Source: Jannaschia marina
GTDB lineage: Bacteria; Pseudomonadota; Alphaproteobacteria; Rhodobacterales; Rhodobacteraceae
DNA length: 64,000 nt
NCBI RefSeq assembly: GCF_013404595.1
Contig: NZ_JABVAX010000004.1
Coordinates: 124,001 to 188,000 of the forward strand
Direction of reading: 5' to 3'
Shown piece after piece: positions 16,898 through 24,512 of the stretch (position 1 is the stretch's first letter; each line of letters starts with the position of its first letter). The notes below the pieces were generated by a model. It saw only the letters and a program-made list of their open reading frames with translations, had not been told where the DNA came from and made no database searches. The translations under genes were made by a program, and so were the position numbers.

Positions 16898-18247
16898 GTG
16901 ACCTGCAATGCCGAGTTTAACAGCCGCGACCCGGAGGCATATAGCCGGGTTTTCGATGACCTCTGGCCGATCTGCCGCTCGATCTCCGGGCCGGGGCTGC
17001 GCGACAGCCTCGCGATCCTGACGGCGCTCATGGACCTCGGGATCGAGGGAGTCGCCTCCGGGACGCAGGTCTTCGATTGGGTCGTGCCGCCCGAATGGTC
17101 GATTCGAAGCGCCCGCCTGACCGGACCGGACGGGCAGGTCGTGGCCGACATGGCCGTCACCAACCTCTCGGTCGTCAATTATTCCGAGCCGGTGGATCGC
17201 GTGCTCTCGCGCGCCGAGCTGGAGCCGCATCTCCACTCTATCCCGCATCAGCCGACGCTCACCCCCTATGTGACGAGCTACTACCGGCGCGACTGGGGGT
17301 TCTGTCTGCCGCACGCGCAGCGGGTGGCGCTGCCCGACGGGGACTACCACGCCCGGATCGACAGCACGCTCGCCCCCGGCGACGTCAGTTTCGCGACCGG
17401 CCTGCTGCCCGGTGACAGCGGACGCGAGATACTGCTGTCGTCCTACCTTTGCCACCCGAGCATGGCGAACAACGAGTTGAGCGGGCCGCTCGTCCTGCTG
17501 GGGCTCTATCACCGGCTGCGGGACTGGCCGCGCCGGCGGTACAGCTATCGCTTCCTTCTGAACCCCGAAACGATCGGCAGCCTCTGCTTCCTGCACCGCT
17601 ACCATGAACATCTGTCCGAGACGCTGGAGGACGGACTTGTGCTGACCTGCCTCGGCGGGCCGACGGAGGCGCTCTCCTACAAGGCGTCGCGTCGGGGGGA
17701 CACCGGGTTCGACCGTCTGGCCGCGCATCTGGCGGGGCCGGATCTGGCATTGCGGCCCTTCGATCCGACGGGCGGCTCGGACGAGCGGCAGTTCTGCGCG
17801 CCGGGTTTCGACCTGCCGGTCGGTCAGATCGGCCGCACGCTCTACGGCCGCTACCCGGAGTACCATACCTCGGGCGACACGAAGGCGTTGATGGGGCTCG
17901 ACCGGATCGTCGATGCCGTGGACCGCATCGAGGAGATGCTGCGACTGAACGAGGCACGGGGCCCCTGGATCGGCACCGCGCAGCACGGGGAGCCGCAACT
18001 CGGCCGGCGCGGGCTCTACCCGTCGGTCAACTCGCCGACGAACTGGCACCTGTCGAACGACGAGGTCATGGATTCCCGCAGGCTGCTGGACATGGTTCTC
18101 TGGATCCTGAGCGATGCCGACGGCCGGCGCGACATAATCGAAACGGCTACGAAGGCCGGTGTCGGTCTGCGCGATCTGCTGCCGGTGATCCGCACTCTGG
18201 AGGACAAGGATCTGATCCGTCACCACCTGAGGGAGGACACGCCATGA
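16898..18247 (+). CDS. COG4310/DUF4910 aminopeptidase-like protein
   Basis: A 449-residue protein with SISGPGLRDSLAIL near the N-terminus, YYRRDWGFCLPH, and the metallopeptidase-like core SSYLCHPSMANNELSG (about residues 185-200). YRFLLNPETIGS and YHTSGDTKALMGL follow. The family has an M28-like zinc-peptidase fold with an inserted winged-helix C-terminus; members often sit in surface-polysaccharide loci and have no settled substrate. The start is a GTG at 16898, the best in-frame start close to the first conserved residues; the frame runs open upstream across sspB as a shadow. Its stop overlaps the formyltransferase gene as ATGA. Confidence 0.8.
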   Translation: MTCNAEFNSRDPEAYSRVFDDLWPICRSISGPGLRDSLAILTALMDLGIEGVASGTQVFDWVVPPEWSIRSARLTGPDGQVVADMAVTNLSVVNYSEPVDRVLSRAELEPHLHSIPHQPTLTPYVTSYYRRDWGFCLPHAQRVALPDGDYHARIDSTLAPGDVSFATGLLPGDSGREILLSSYLCHPSMANNELSGPLVLLGLYHRLRDWPRRRYSYRFLLNPETIGSLCFLHRYHEHLSETLEDGLVLTCLGGPTEALSYKASRRGDTGFDRLAAHLAGPDLALRPFDPTGGSDERQFCAPGFDLPVGQIGRTLYGRYPEYHTSGDTKALMGLDRIVDAVDRIEEMLRLNEARGPWIGTAQHGEPQLGRRGLYPSVNSPTNWHLSNDEVMDSRRLLDMVLWILSDADGRRDIIETATKAGVGLRDLLPVIRTLEDKDLIRHHLREDTP

Positions 18248-19062
18248 CGATGCCGAAGATCGTCTTCATCTCGGGCGACCACCCGCGCCACGCCCAGATC
18301 GCGGTGACACTGGCCGGGGCCGGCTGCCTGGCCGGCTGGATCCGGGAGACGCGGGAAGCATTCGTCCCGGAGCCCGACGGCGCGTTGCCGGCGGATCTGG
18401 CGCGGCTCTTCCGGTTGCACTTCGAGCGGCGGGCCGCGGCGGAGGAACGGGCCTTCGGCCACGCACCCACCCGGGCCGACGGGATCGGACCGCGCCTCGA
18501 CGTGCCTCTAGAGGATCTCAACGGCCCGCGCGTTCACCGGTTTCTGGACGACTGCCGCCCGGAGCTGATCCTCTCCTACGGGTGCCACAAGCTGACGCCC
18601 GAGACACTGGCCCACGCCCCGCGGGCCTGGAATACCCACGGCGGGCTCTCGCCCTGGTACCGGGGCGTCATCACCCATTTCTGGCCGTCCTATCTGCTGG
18701 AGCCGCAGATGACGGGAATCACCCTGCACGAGACGACGGAAGCCATCGACGGGGGCGGGATCCTGCTGCAGACGGGGGTTGAGATGGTCGCGGGCGACGG
18801 TCTGCACGACCTCGCGGCGCGTGCCGTGGATACCTATGCGCGCGCGCTGCCGGGCTTCCTGGCACGCTGCGGACGCGATCTGCCGTCCGGCCTCCGCCAG
18901 CGGACGACCGGCCGGATCTGGACGAGCGCGCAGTGGCGGCCCGAGCACCTGCGCCCGATCTACGAAACCTGGGACGACGCAATCGTCGATCGCGTGCTCG
19001 ACGGCACGCTCACGGGGCGCGTGCCCCGTCTGCTCGACGCGCTGGCACCGACCGCGGATTGA
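18244..19062 (+). CDS. Formyltransferase-fold protein (sugar N-formyltransferase-like)
   Basis: A 272-residue protein related to the catalytic domain of methionyl-tRNA and sugar N-formyltransferases. NTHGGLSPWYRGVITHFWP carries the Asn and His of the N-H-D active-site set and LHETTEAIDGGGILLQ supplies the Asp. These enzymes use 10-formyltetrahydrofolate. It lacks the C-terminal tRNA-binding domain, so it is not Fmt. Coupling to the DUF4910 gene suggests they modify the same molecule, perhaps an amino sugar of a surface glycan. No glycosyltransferases are nearby. Confidence 0.75.
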   Translation: MTMPKIVFISGDHPRHAQIAVTLAGAGCLAGWIRETREAFVPEPDGALPADLARLFRLHFERRAAAEERAFGHAPTRADGIGPRLDVPLEDLNGPRVHRFLDDCRPELILSYGCHKLTPETLAHAPRAWNTHGGLSPWYRGVITHFWPSYLLEPQMTGITLHETTEAIDGGGILLQTGVEMVAGDGLHDLAARAVDTYARALPGFLARCGRDLPSGLRQRTTGRIWTSAQWRPEHLRPIYETWDDAIVDRVLDGTLTGRVPRLLDALAPTAD

Positions 19063-19105
19063 CTGGGGTGCCGGGCCGATCCGTGCGACGACGGCGGTCG
19101 GGAGC

Positions 19106-19426
19106 GGATAGGTGAAAGTGCAGGCTTCTGTTGCCAGGTGCCTGCGAACCCCGCCTGACGCGGCTAGGCGTCAGGACTTAGATTTCGGTGTTCGGCACTG
19201 CTTACGCAGCGACGGCGACCGGAGCACTGTTGGTATTGGCAACTATGCTTTGTGAACCGATAACGGCGGTATCACACCGGGCAAAAGCTAACCCCTTTAG
19301 ACGTCCGTCGATCCTGTTTCGACCCCATGATCCCCCAAACGGGATGTTGGTGGAGTCGCCGGGTACCGCCCCCGGGTCCGATCCGCTTATTACGAGCGCG
19401 TTTATTGCCATAGCCCCCGAGGGAAC
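19106..19426 (-). ncRNA. ssrA: Two-piece, circularly permuted transfer-messenger RNA (tmRNA)
   Basis: Read on the minus strand, the acceptor piece comes first. It holds a T-stem CCGGG/CCCGG around a 7-nt loop GGCGGTA and ends CGACTCC-A-CCA (3' end at 19348). Then come 21 intervening bases (19347-19327) and the coding piece, which begins GGGGTCG at 19326 and continues AAACAGGATCGACGG. GGGGTCG pairs with CGACTCC over 7 bp with G-U as the third pair, the alanine identity element. The tag reading frame (19240-19202, resume codon GCC after CATAGTT) encodes ANTNSAPVAVAA then TAA, giving AANTNSAPVAVAA with the tmRNA-borne alanine. A CCTGACGC/GCGTCAGG hairpin and CACCTGGCAACAGAAG follow near the 3' end. 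Outer limits (about 19426 and 19106) are estimates. Confidence 0.92.
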
Positions 19427-19432
19427 GTTCGT

Positions 19433-19461
19433 GAAATAGGCAGTTACGGGTCGGATTTCAA
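19433..19461 (-). promoter_or_regulatory. Promoter of ssrA
   Basis: On the minus strand TTGAAA (19461-19456) and TATTTC (19438-19433) are 17 bases apart. Transcription would begin near 19426, just ahead of the acceptor piece of the tmRNA. Confidence 0.6.
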
Positions 19462-19539
19462 CCCGCTTCCGGAGCGGTACAGGGCAAGATCCGTTCCGGT
19501 GGTGCCACGCTTTCGCTCCGGCTTTCGACACAATGACCC

Positions 19540-19634
19540 TCTAGCCCGCGGCCGCTCCCTCCGCCGCAGCGACCACGGGGGAGCGGCCCGCCGGACCGGA
19601 CTACGGCCGGCGGGTGCCGCGCTGCGGATCGCGC
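19540..19634 (-). terminator. GC-rich inverted repeats between ssrA and the upstream binding-protein gene
   Basis: The gap downstream of the minus-strand binding-protein gene holds CCCGCCGG/CCGGCGGG (19587-19594 with 19607-19614) and, further on, CCGCTCCC pairing with GGGGAGCGG (about 19550-19586). There is no U-tract, but the stems are strong and could end that transcript before ssrA. Nothing coding is seen from 19427 to 19634. Confidence 0.45.
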
Positions 19635-20672
19635 TCAGAACCCGGCCTTGATCCGCTCGAAGGTCTCGGCCTGCTTCTGACGCAGGGCTCCGTCCATCGG
19701 CAGCTGCGCGAGGACCGGTGCGTCGATCTGGCCGAGGCCCGAGGGAACGAGCGCCTCTTCGCCCTGGCCCTCCATCGCGGCTTGGTTCGACTGTCCGTAG
19801 CCTGCCTCAAGGAGGGGGACGGTCGCGCTCTCGTCGAGGATCGCGTTCAGGTAGTCGTAGGCCAGATCCTCGTCCGAGGTGCTGTCCTTCATGTTGACGT
19901 AGCCGCAGAGCCAGAGCGAGGAACCTTCGGCCGCCTCGCGCTGGAAGCCGATCGGGAAGCCCTCGTCCACCATCGTCGGCAGCGTCTCGTTCCAGGCCCA
20001 GCTCACCAGGACTTCGCCCGAGGACAGAAGCTGCGACAGCTCGGCCGGATCGGTCCAGTAGGTGCGCAGGTTCTGATGCGCCTGGCGCAGCCAGTCGTTC
20101 GCCGCCTCGAACTCCGCGTCCGTCGCGGCGGACCAATCGGTCGTCCCGGTGGCTAGATAGGCTAGGGCATAGGCGTCGTCGACGTTGTCGGGCAGCGACA
20201 TGCGACCCTGGTACTCGGGGTTCAGGAAGACGTCGAGCGAGGCCACGGCCTCCGCAGGCACCTCGTCGGCGTTGTAGGCGATCGCGGTCGAGCCGTAGTC
20301 GACCGGCACGAAGTAGATGTCCTCCGCCCCGCTGTCGGCCACGTCCTGGCCGGTCAGGTCGGTGCTGAGGCTCTCCCAGTTCTCGATGCGCGTCAGGTCC
20401 CAGGGCTCGATCAGCCCGGACTCGACGAACTTGGTGACCGACCCGGCGCAGATGTGGGTGACTCCCGGCTCGTTGTAGCCCGAGGAGAGCTTCTGGAAGG
20501 CTTCCTCCTCGTCGCCGAAGAAGGCGAAGTCGGGGCTCGTGCCATGGGTCTCGACATAGGCCGCATGGAAGGCGGGATCCTCGAAGCCGGAGTAGTCGAA
20601 GACGGTCAGGCTCTGGGCACCGGCGGGCAGGGCGAGCGCGGTGCTGGCAAGCAGGGTCAGGCGGAACGTCAT
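19635..20672 (-). CDS. PotD-like ABC transporter periplasmic binding protein
   Basis: A 345-residue protein with a signal peptide (TFRLTLLASTALALPAGAQS) and a type 2 periplasmic binding fold. LTVFDYSGFEDPAFHAAYVE, the hinge-region YFVPVDYGSTAIAYNADEVP and LPDNVDDAYALAYLATGTTDW resemble polyamine-type binding proteins. The start at 20672 is preferred because GGGAG sits nine bases upstream; an ATG at 20681 would overlap that site. No permease or ATPase gene is adjacent. It follows the GntR gene by 55 bases on the same strand, so that regulator may control it. Confidence 0.8.
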   Translation of the reverse strand: MTFRLTLLASTALALPAGAQSLTVFDYSGFEDPAFHAAYVETHGTSPDFAFFGDEEEAFQKLSSGYNEPGVTHICAGSVTKFVESGLIEPWDLTRIENWESLSTDLTGQDVADSGAEDIYFVPVDYGSTAIAYNADEVPAEAVASLDVFLNPEYQGRMSLPDNVDDAYALAYLATGTTDWSAATDAEFEAANDWLRQAHQNLRTYWTDPAELSQLLSSGEVLVSWAWNETLPTMVDEGFPIGFQREAAEGSSLWLCGYVNMKDSTSDEDLAYDYLNAILDESATVPLLEAGYGQSNQAAMEGQGEEALVPSGLGQIDAPVLAQLPMDGALRQKQAETFERIKAGF

Positions 20673-20727
20673 GTTGGTCATCTCCCGTTGGTTTTGCCCC
20701 GACGTTGCGGCGTCCGTGCGGGATTGT

Positions 20728-21441
20728 CTAGCGCGACCGGCGCCTGTCGCGCGCCGTCTGGAAGAGGGCGATCATCAACCGCTCCAGATCCTGCAGCGTC
20801 TGACGGATTTCACCCGCATCCTGCGCGCGCAGCGCATTCGCGATCCGGCGGTAGTGCGCGAGGATCGTGGCGCGGTCGCGCTCGGCGTAGGTGAGCATGT
20901 TCATCAACGGCTGCATCGCCTCGACCGCGCCGGCGAGCTGATATGACAGGACGGGGTTGCGTGCCGTGTCGACGAGCGCACGGTGAAACGCCACGTCGGC
21001 CGCGCAGAAGGCTTCGTCGTCGATCGGTTCGGCGAGCCGGTCGATGGCGCGGCCGAGCGCGGCGAAATCATCGGGGGCCTGGTTCGCCACGGCGAGGTCG
21101 GCGCAGGCCCGCTCGAGCGCGAAGCGGGCTTCGGCGGCCGTCTCGAAGTCGATGGCGTTCATCGACAGCAGCAGCGTCGAGGTCGCGACATGGGCGTCGA
21201 GCGCGGCGGCATAGGTCAGGTCATTGACGAAGGCTCCGCCCGACGCGCCGCGGGCCGTGCGGATGAGATTACGCGCGGCGAGCCGTTTCAGCGCTTCGCG
21301 CACAGTCGCGCGCGAGCAGTCGAACTGCTCGGCGAGGTCCGTCTCAGAGGGCAGCCTGTCACCCGCCATGAGGTCGCCGGCCGCGATCCGCGCGGCAAGC
21401 CGGTCGGAGATGGCGGTGGAGAGCGGCGCGCGGGCGGGCAT
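20728..21441 (-). CDS. GntR/FadR-family transcriptional regulator (FCD domain)
   Basis: A 237-residue regulator. It has an N-terminal winged helix (about residues 8-75; GDRLPSETDLAEQFDCSRATVREALKRLAA) and a C-terminal all-helical FCD effector domain (about 95-225; AADVAFHRALVDTARNPV, AHYRRIANALRAQDA). The start at 21441 (MPARAPL) is the sensible one; the in-frame start at 21498 would lie beyond the operators. It diverges from the DUF2182-to-acuI operon, with two TGTCTGACA palindromes between, and is probably autoregulated. A GntR-type gene beside dmdA is also known in Ruegeria pomeroyi. Ligand unknown, plausibly a DMSP breakdown product. Confidence 0.85.
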   Translation of the reverse strand: MPARAPLSTAISDRLAARIAAGDLMAGDRLPSETDLAEQFDCSRATVREALKRLAARNLIRTARGASGGAFVNDLTYAAALDAHVATSTLLLSMNAIDFETAAEARFALERACADLAVANQAPDDFAALGRAIDRLAEPIDDEAFCAADVAFHRALVDTARNPVLSYQLAGAVEAMQPLMNMLTYAERDRATILAHYRRIANALRAQDAGEIRQTLQDLERLMIALFQTARDRRRSR

Positions 21442-21451
21442 GGTGAATTCC

Positions 21452-21481
21452 AATTGTCTGACATTTAATTGTCTGACATTT
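21452..21481. promoter_or_regulatory. Tandem 15-bp operator for the GntR regulator
   Basis: The sequence AATTGTCTGACATTT occurs twice in direct succession (21452-21466 and 21467-21481). Each copy contains the palindrome TGTC-T-GACA, the shape FadR-family dimers bind. The pair lies between the GntR gene and the divergent operon. Confidence 0.75.
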
Positions 21482-21491
21482 GTAGTCGCAA
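21463..21491 (-). promoter_or_regulatory. Promoter of the GntR regulator gene
   Basis: On the minus strand TTGCGA (21491-21486) and TTAAAT (21468-21463) are 17 bases apart. One TGTCTGACA site lies in the spacer and the other overlaps the start region, which fits autorepression. Confidence 0.5.
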
Positions 21492-21528
21492 GAATCACCT
21501 TTCATCAAGCGGCGGGGAGGGTCGACTG

Positions 21529-22239
21529 ATGAAGCACCTCTCCCGTATGGCCGCGCCGCACTGGTTGGCACTCTACGGCGCGCTCGTCGCGGCCTGGCTC
21601 GGCGTCTATGCGATGGGGGCCGAGACCAGCTTCGCCACCGCGCTGCGTGACATCTGCCGCCTGCCCGTTGCTACGGTCGGACCGGGCGGGGCGCTGGCGA
21701 TGTGGGTCATCATGTCGGCGGCGATGATGCTGCCCACGGCCCTGCCGGCCTTCGCCACCCACGACGAAATCGCCGACAGTCAGGGCACGGGCGGCGGCGC
21801 ATGGCTCGTCGCGGGCTACGTCACGGTCTGGCTCGGCTTCTCGGGCATCGCGGCCGCGGTGCAGCTCGGCGCGGCGCGGCTTGGCGTGATCGAGGGCGCG
21901 GGCTTCGGTGCGGCGCTCCTGGTTCTGGCCGGGGCCTATCAGTTCAGCGCCCTGAAGGACGCCTGCCTGTCGAAATGCCGCCAGCCGCTCACCTTCTTTA
22001 TGCAGCACTGGACCGAGGGGCCATGGCGCATGGGGCTGCGCCTCGGGGCGACCTGCCTCGGCTGCTGCTGGGCGCTGATGGCGCTCGGGCTCATCGGCGG
22101 AACGATGAGCCTCGGCTTCATGGCGCTCGCCACGCTTCTGATGATGCTTGAAAAACTCACGCGCGGGGCCCTCGTGCCCGGCACCATCGGCCTCGGCTGC
22201 CTCGTCGGCGCGGGCTATCTGATCGGAGGAACGATATGA
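21529..22239 (+). CDS. DUF2182 integral membrane protein
   Basis: A 236-residue, multi-spanning membrane protein (about six segments) of the DUF2182 family, described as predicted metal-binding. MWVIMSAAMMLPTALPAFATH and CLSKCRQPLTFFMQHW with paired cysteines are typical landmarks. GGGGAGG precedes the ATG at 21529. It overlaps the DUF1326 gene as ATGA. DUF2182 and DUF1326 genes are often adjacent in proteobacteria, but no biochemical role is established. Confidence 0.85.
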   Translation: MKHLSRMAAPHWLALYGALVAAWLGVYAMGAETSFATALRDICRLPVATVGPGGALAMWVIMSAAMMLPTALPAFATHDEIADSQGTGGGAWLVAGYVTVWLGFSGIAAAVQLGAARLGVIEGAGFGAALLVLAGAYQFSALKDACLSKCRQPLTFFMQHWTEGPWRMGLRLGATCLGCCWALMALGLIGGTMSLGFMALATLLMMLEKLTRGALVPGTIGLGCLVGAGYLIGGTI

Positions 22240-22922
22240 CCAAGATTGCCGCGCCCGCCGTGTCGAGCCGCCATCCCGACGCGCGCCCGCAGGGGGCCGC
22301 GCAGACGCCCTGGGCCATCAAGGGCGAGCTCATTCTCAACTGCAACTGCACGGTCTTCTGCCCCTGCGTTGTCTCGCTTGGCAAGCATGCGCCGACCGAG
22401 GGCTACTGCCAGGCCTGGTCGGGCATCCGCATCGACAGCGGCCACTACGGCGACGAGGATCTGTCAGGCCTCAACGTCGGTCTCCTCCTGGAGATTCCGG
22501 GGCTTATGGCGCGCGGCAACTGGAAGGCCGCCGCCTTCATCGACGACCGCGCGAACCAGGCGGCCTATCTGGGCCTGATCGAGATCTTCTCGGGGCGGGC
22601 GAAGGGAACCACGGGGCTCTTCAAGCTGCTCGTGAGCGAGTTTCTGGGCGCGGAGCGGGCCAAGATCACCTACGAGAACGAGGGCAAGACCCGCCGCCTG
22701 ATGGTCGGCAAGAAGATCCAGGGCGAGGTCGTGCCCGTGAAGGGAAAGGACCCCGAGCAGGACATCGTGGCGACCAACACCGAGTACTGGATGGGGGCCG
22801 ACATCACCGTCGCGACCGCAACCAAGGGCCGCGTGCGCGCCTTCGGCCGCGTCTGGGACTTCGACGGCCGCAGCGCCGAAATCTGCCAGATCGACTGGTC
22901 CGGCCCGGAGATCGCGAAGTGA
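22236..22922 (+). CDS. DUF1326 family protein
   Basis: A 228-residue soluble protein. Its cysteine-rich N-terminal signature ILNCNCTVFCPCVVSLGKHAPTEGYC (only partly quoted here: NCNCTVFCPC) suggests metal or thiol chemistry. The C-terminal region ITVATATKGRVRAFGRVWDFDGRS is typical of the family. Start and stop overlap both neighbours (ATGA with DUF2182, GTGA with DinB), so it is deeply embedded in the operon that ends with dmdA-acuI. Function unknown. Confidence 0.85.
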   Translation: MTKIAAPAVSSRHPDARPQGAAQTPWAIKGELILNCNCTVFCPCVVSLGKHAPTEGYCQAWSGIRIDSGHYGDEDLSGLNVGLLLEIPGLMARGNWKAAAFIDDRANQAAYLGLIEIFSGRAKGTTGLFKLLVSEFLGAERAKITYENEGKTRRLMVGKKIQGEVVPVKGKDPEQDIVATNTEYWMGADITVATATKGRVRAFGRVWDFDGRSAEICQIDWSGPEIAK

Positions 22923-23422
22923 TCACGGCCGAATGGGTGCGCCTGATGGCGCGGCACAATGCCTGGCAGAACGGCTGGATGATCGACGCGATCACCGGGC
23001 TGCCGGCGGCGGAGGCCATGGCGGACCGGGGCCTCTTCTTCGGCTCCATCTTCGCCACCGCCAATCATCTCCTCTGGGGCGACATGATGTGGATGCACCG
23101 GCTCGGCGCGGGCGAGGCTCCGGCCGCCGGCGCGGCGGATCACATGCGTCTCACCGCCGATGCGGCCGAATGGGCGACGCTGCGGCGCAGGACCGACGCC
23201 GGCATCATGGCCTGGGCCGGGACGCTTGACGGTTTGATCGAGGGCGACGTGGTCTGGCATTCGGCGTTTTCGCCTGGCGAGATCCGCACGCCGCTGGCGA
23301 TCGCGATCTCGCATCTCTTCCTCCATGGCGTGCACCACCGCGGCCAGATCCATGCGGGCCTGACCCAGGCCGGGGTGACGACGCCCGACACCGATCTCCC
23401 GAAGCTGCCGGAGACGATATGA
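22919..23422 (+). CDS. DinB family protein
   Basis: A 167-residue four-helix-bundle protein. The putative metal-binding histidines fall in FATANHLLWGD and HGVHHRGQIH, the hallmarks of DinB/YfiT-like proteins, some of which are thiol transferases. The GTG start overlaps the DUF1326 stop, and the stop overlaps dmdA as ATGA. Its role in an operon with DMSP genes is unclear; thiol chemistry would fit methanethiol or related intermediates, but that is inference. Confidence 0.8.
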   Translation: MITAEWVRLMARHNAWQNGWMIDAITGLPAAEAMADRGLFFGSIFATANHLLWGDMMWMHRLGAGEAPAAGAADHMRLTADAAEWATLRRRTDAGIMAWAGTLDGLIEGDVVWHSAFSPGEIRTPLAIAISHLFLHGVHHRGQIHAGLTQAGVTTPDTDLPKLPETI

Positions 23423-24498
23423 CCGCGCTCGCCCGTTCGAACCGCGTGCGGCGAACCTGGTGGACGGATGCCGTCGACCGCGCGGGCTGCACCGCCTACA
23501 CCGTCTACAACCGGATGATGCTGCCGGCGACCTTTGCCGGCACCGACGTGGATGCCGCCCACCTGAAACGCGCGGTGCAGGTCTGGGACGTCGCCGCCGA
23601 ACGGCAGGTGGAGATCACCGGACCGGACGCCGACACTTTGATGCAGCGGCTCACGCCCCGCGACCTCTCGCAACTCCAGCCGAACCAATGCGCCTATGTC
23701 CCGATCTGCAACCACGATGGCGGAATGCTGAACGATCCCGTGGCGCTGAAACCGCGGCCCGAGACCTGGTGGGTCAGCCTCGCCGACGGGGAGCTGCGGC
23801 TCTGGATCGAGGGGATGGCCGAGGCGGGCGGCTACGGCGTGCGCGTCTTCGAGGCCGACGTGCAGCCGCTGGCGATCCAGGGGCCGCTCTCGGATGAGCT
23901 CGCCGCGCGTGTCTTCGGCGAGGAGGTGCGCGCGCTCAGGTTCTTCCGCCACGGCCGCTTCCCCTTCAACGGGACGGAGATGATCGTGAGCCGCACCGGC
24001 TATTCGAAGCAGGGCGGCTTCGAGATCTATGTGGAGCGCGAGGCCGATGCGATGCCGCTTTGGGAGGCTCTGATGGAGAAGGGCCGCGACCTCGACGTGC
24101 GGGCGGGCTGTCCGAACCTCGTGGAGCGGATCGAGGGCGGGATGCTCAGCTACGGCAACGACATGACCGACCTCGACACGCCCTTTGAGGTCGGTCTCGA
24201 CAAATACGTGCAGGTCTACGACTGCATCGGTGGTCCGGCGCTGAAGGATCACGTCTCCGACAGGCGGCTGATCGCGGTGGAGATGGAGGGGCCGGTGCCC
24301 CCCTGCGACCGGCGCTGGCCGATCCTCGAGGGCGACACGCGCATCGGGGTCGTCACCTCGGCGGCCTGGTCGCTGGAGTTCTGCTGCGGCGTGGCCATCG
24401 GCATGGTCGACCGCCGCTGGGACTCGGGCACGGCCGTGTCAGTTATCACGCAGGACGGGCCGAAGCGCGCCGTTCTGAAAGAGAAATTCTGGAAATAG
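23419..24498 (+). CDS. dmdA: Dimethylsulfoniopropionate demethylase (DmdA-type, GcvT family)
   Basis: A 359-residue tetrahydrofolate-dependent methyltransferase of the GcvT superfamily. AYTVYNRMMLP, HLKRAVQVWDVAAERQVEI, GGMLNDPVALKPRPETWWV, SKQGGFEIYVE and LSYGNDM closely follow DmdA as I know it. DmdA moves a methyl group from DMSP to THF, leaving methylmercaptopropionate. The adjacent acuI (15 bases on) and nearby GntR gene are the arrangement seen around dmdA in Ruegeria pomeroyi. DmdA-like paralogues with other substrates exist, so the assignment rests on context as much as on sequence. Confidence 0.8.
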   Translation: MTALARSNRVRRTWWTDAVDRAGCTAYTVYNRMMLPATFAGTDVDAAHLKRAVQVWDVAAERQVEITGPDADTLMQRLTPRDLSQLQPNQCAYVPICNHDGGMLNDPVALKPRPETWWVSLADGELRLWIEGMAEAGGYGVRVFEADVQPLAIQGPLSDELAARVFGEEVRALRFFRHGRFPFNGTEMIVSRTGYSKQGGFEIYVEREADAMPLWEALMEKGRDLDVRAGCPNLVERIEGGMLSYGNDMTDLDTPFEVGLDKYVQVYDCIGGPALKDHVSDRRLIAVEMEGPVPPCDRRWPILEGDTRIGVVTSAAWSLEFCCGVAIGMVDRRWDSGTAVSVITQDGPKRAVLKEKFWK

Positions 24499-24512
24499 CA
24501 GAGGGTTATGAC

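Noticed and set aside
18244-19062. Methionyl-tRNA formyltransferase (fmt)
   Set aside because: The protein lacks the C-terminal tRNA-binding domain, is not next to def, and is coupled to a DUF4910 gene.
19188-19531. Open frames on both strands within 19188-19531
   Set aside because: They arise from the ssrA gene. The minus-strand frame only looks like a protein because its end is the tmRNA tag reading frame.
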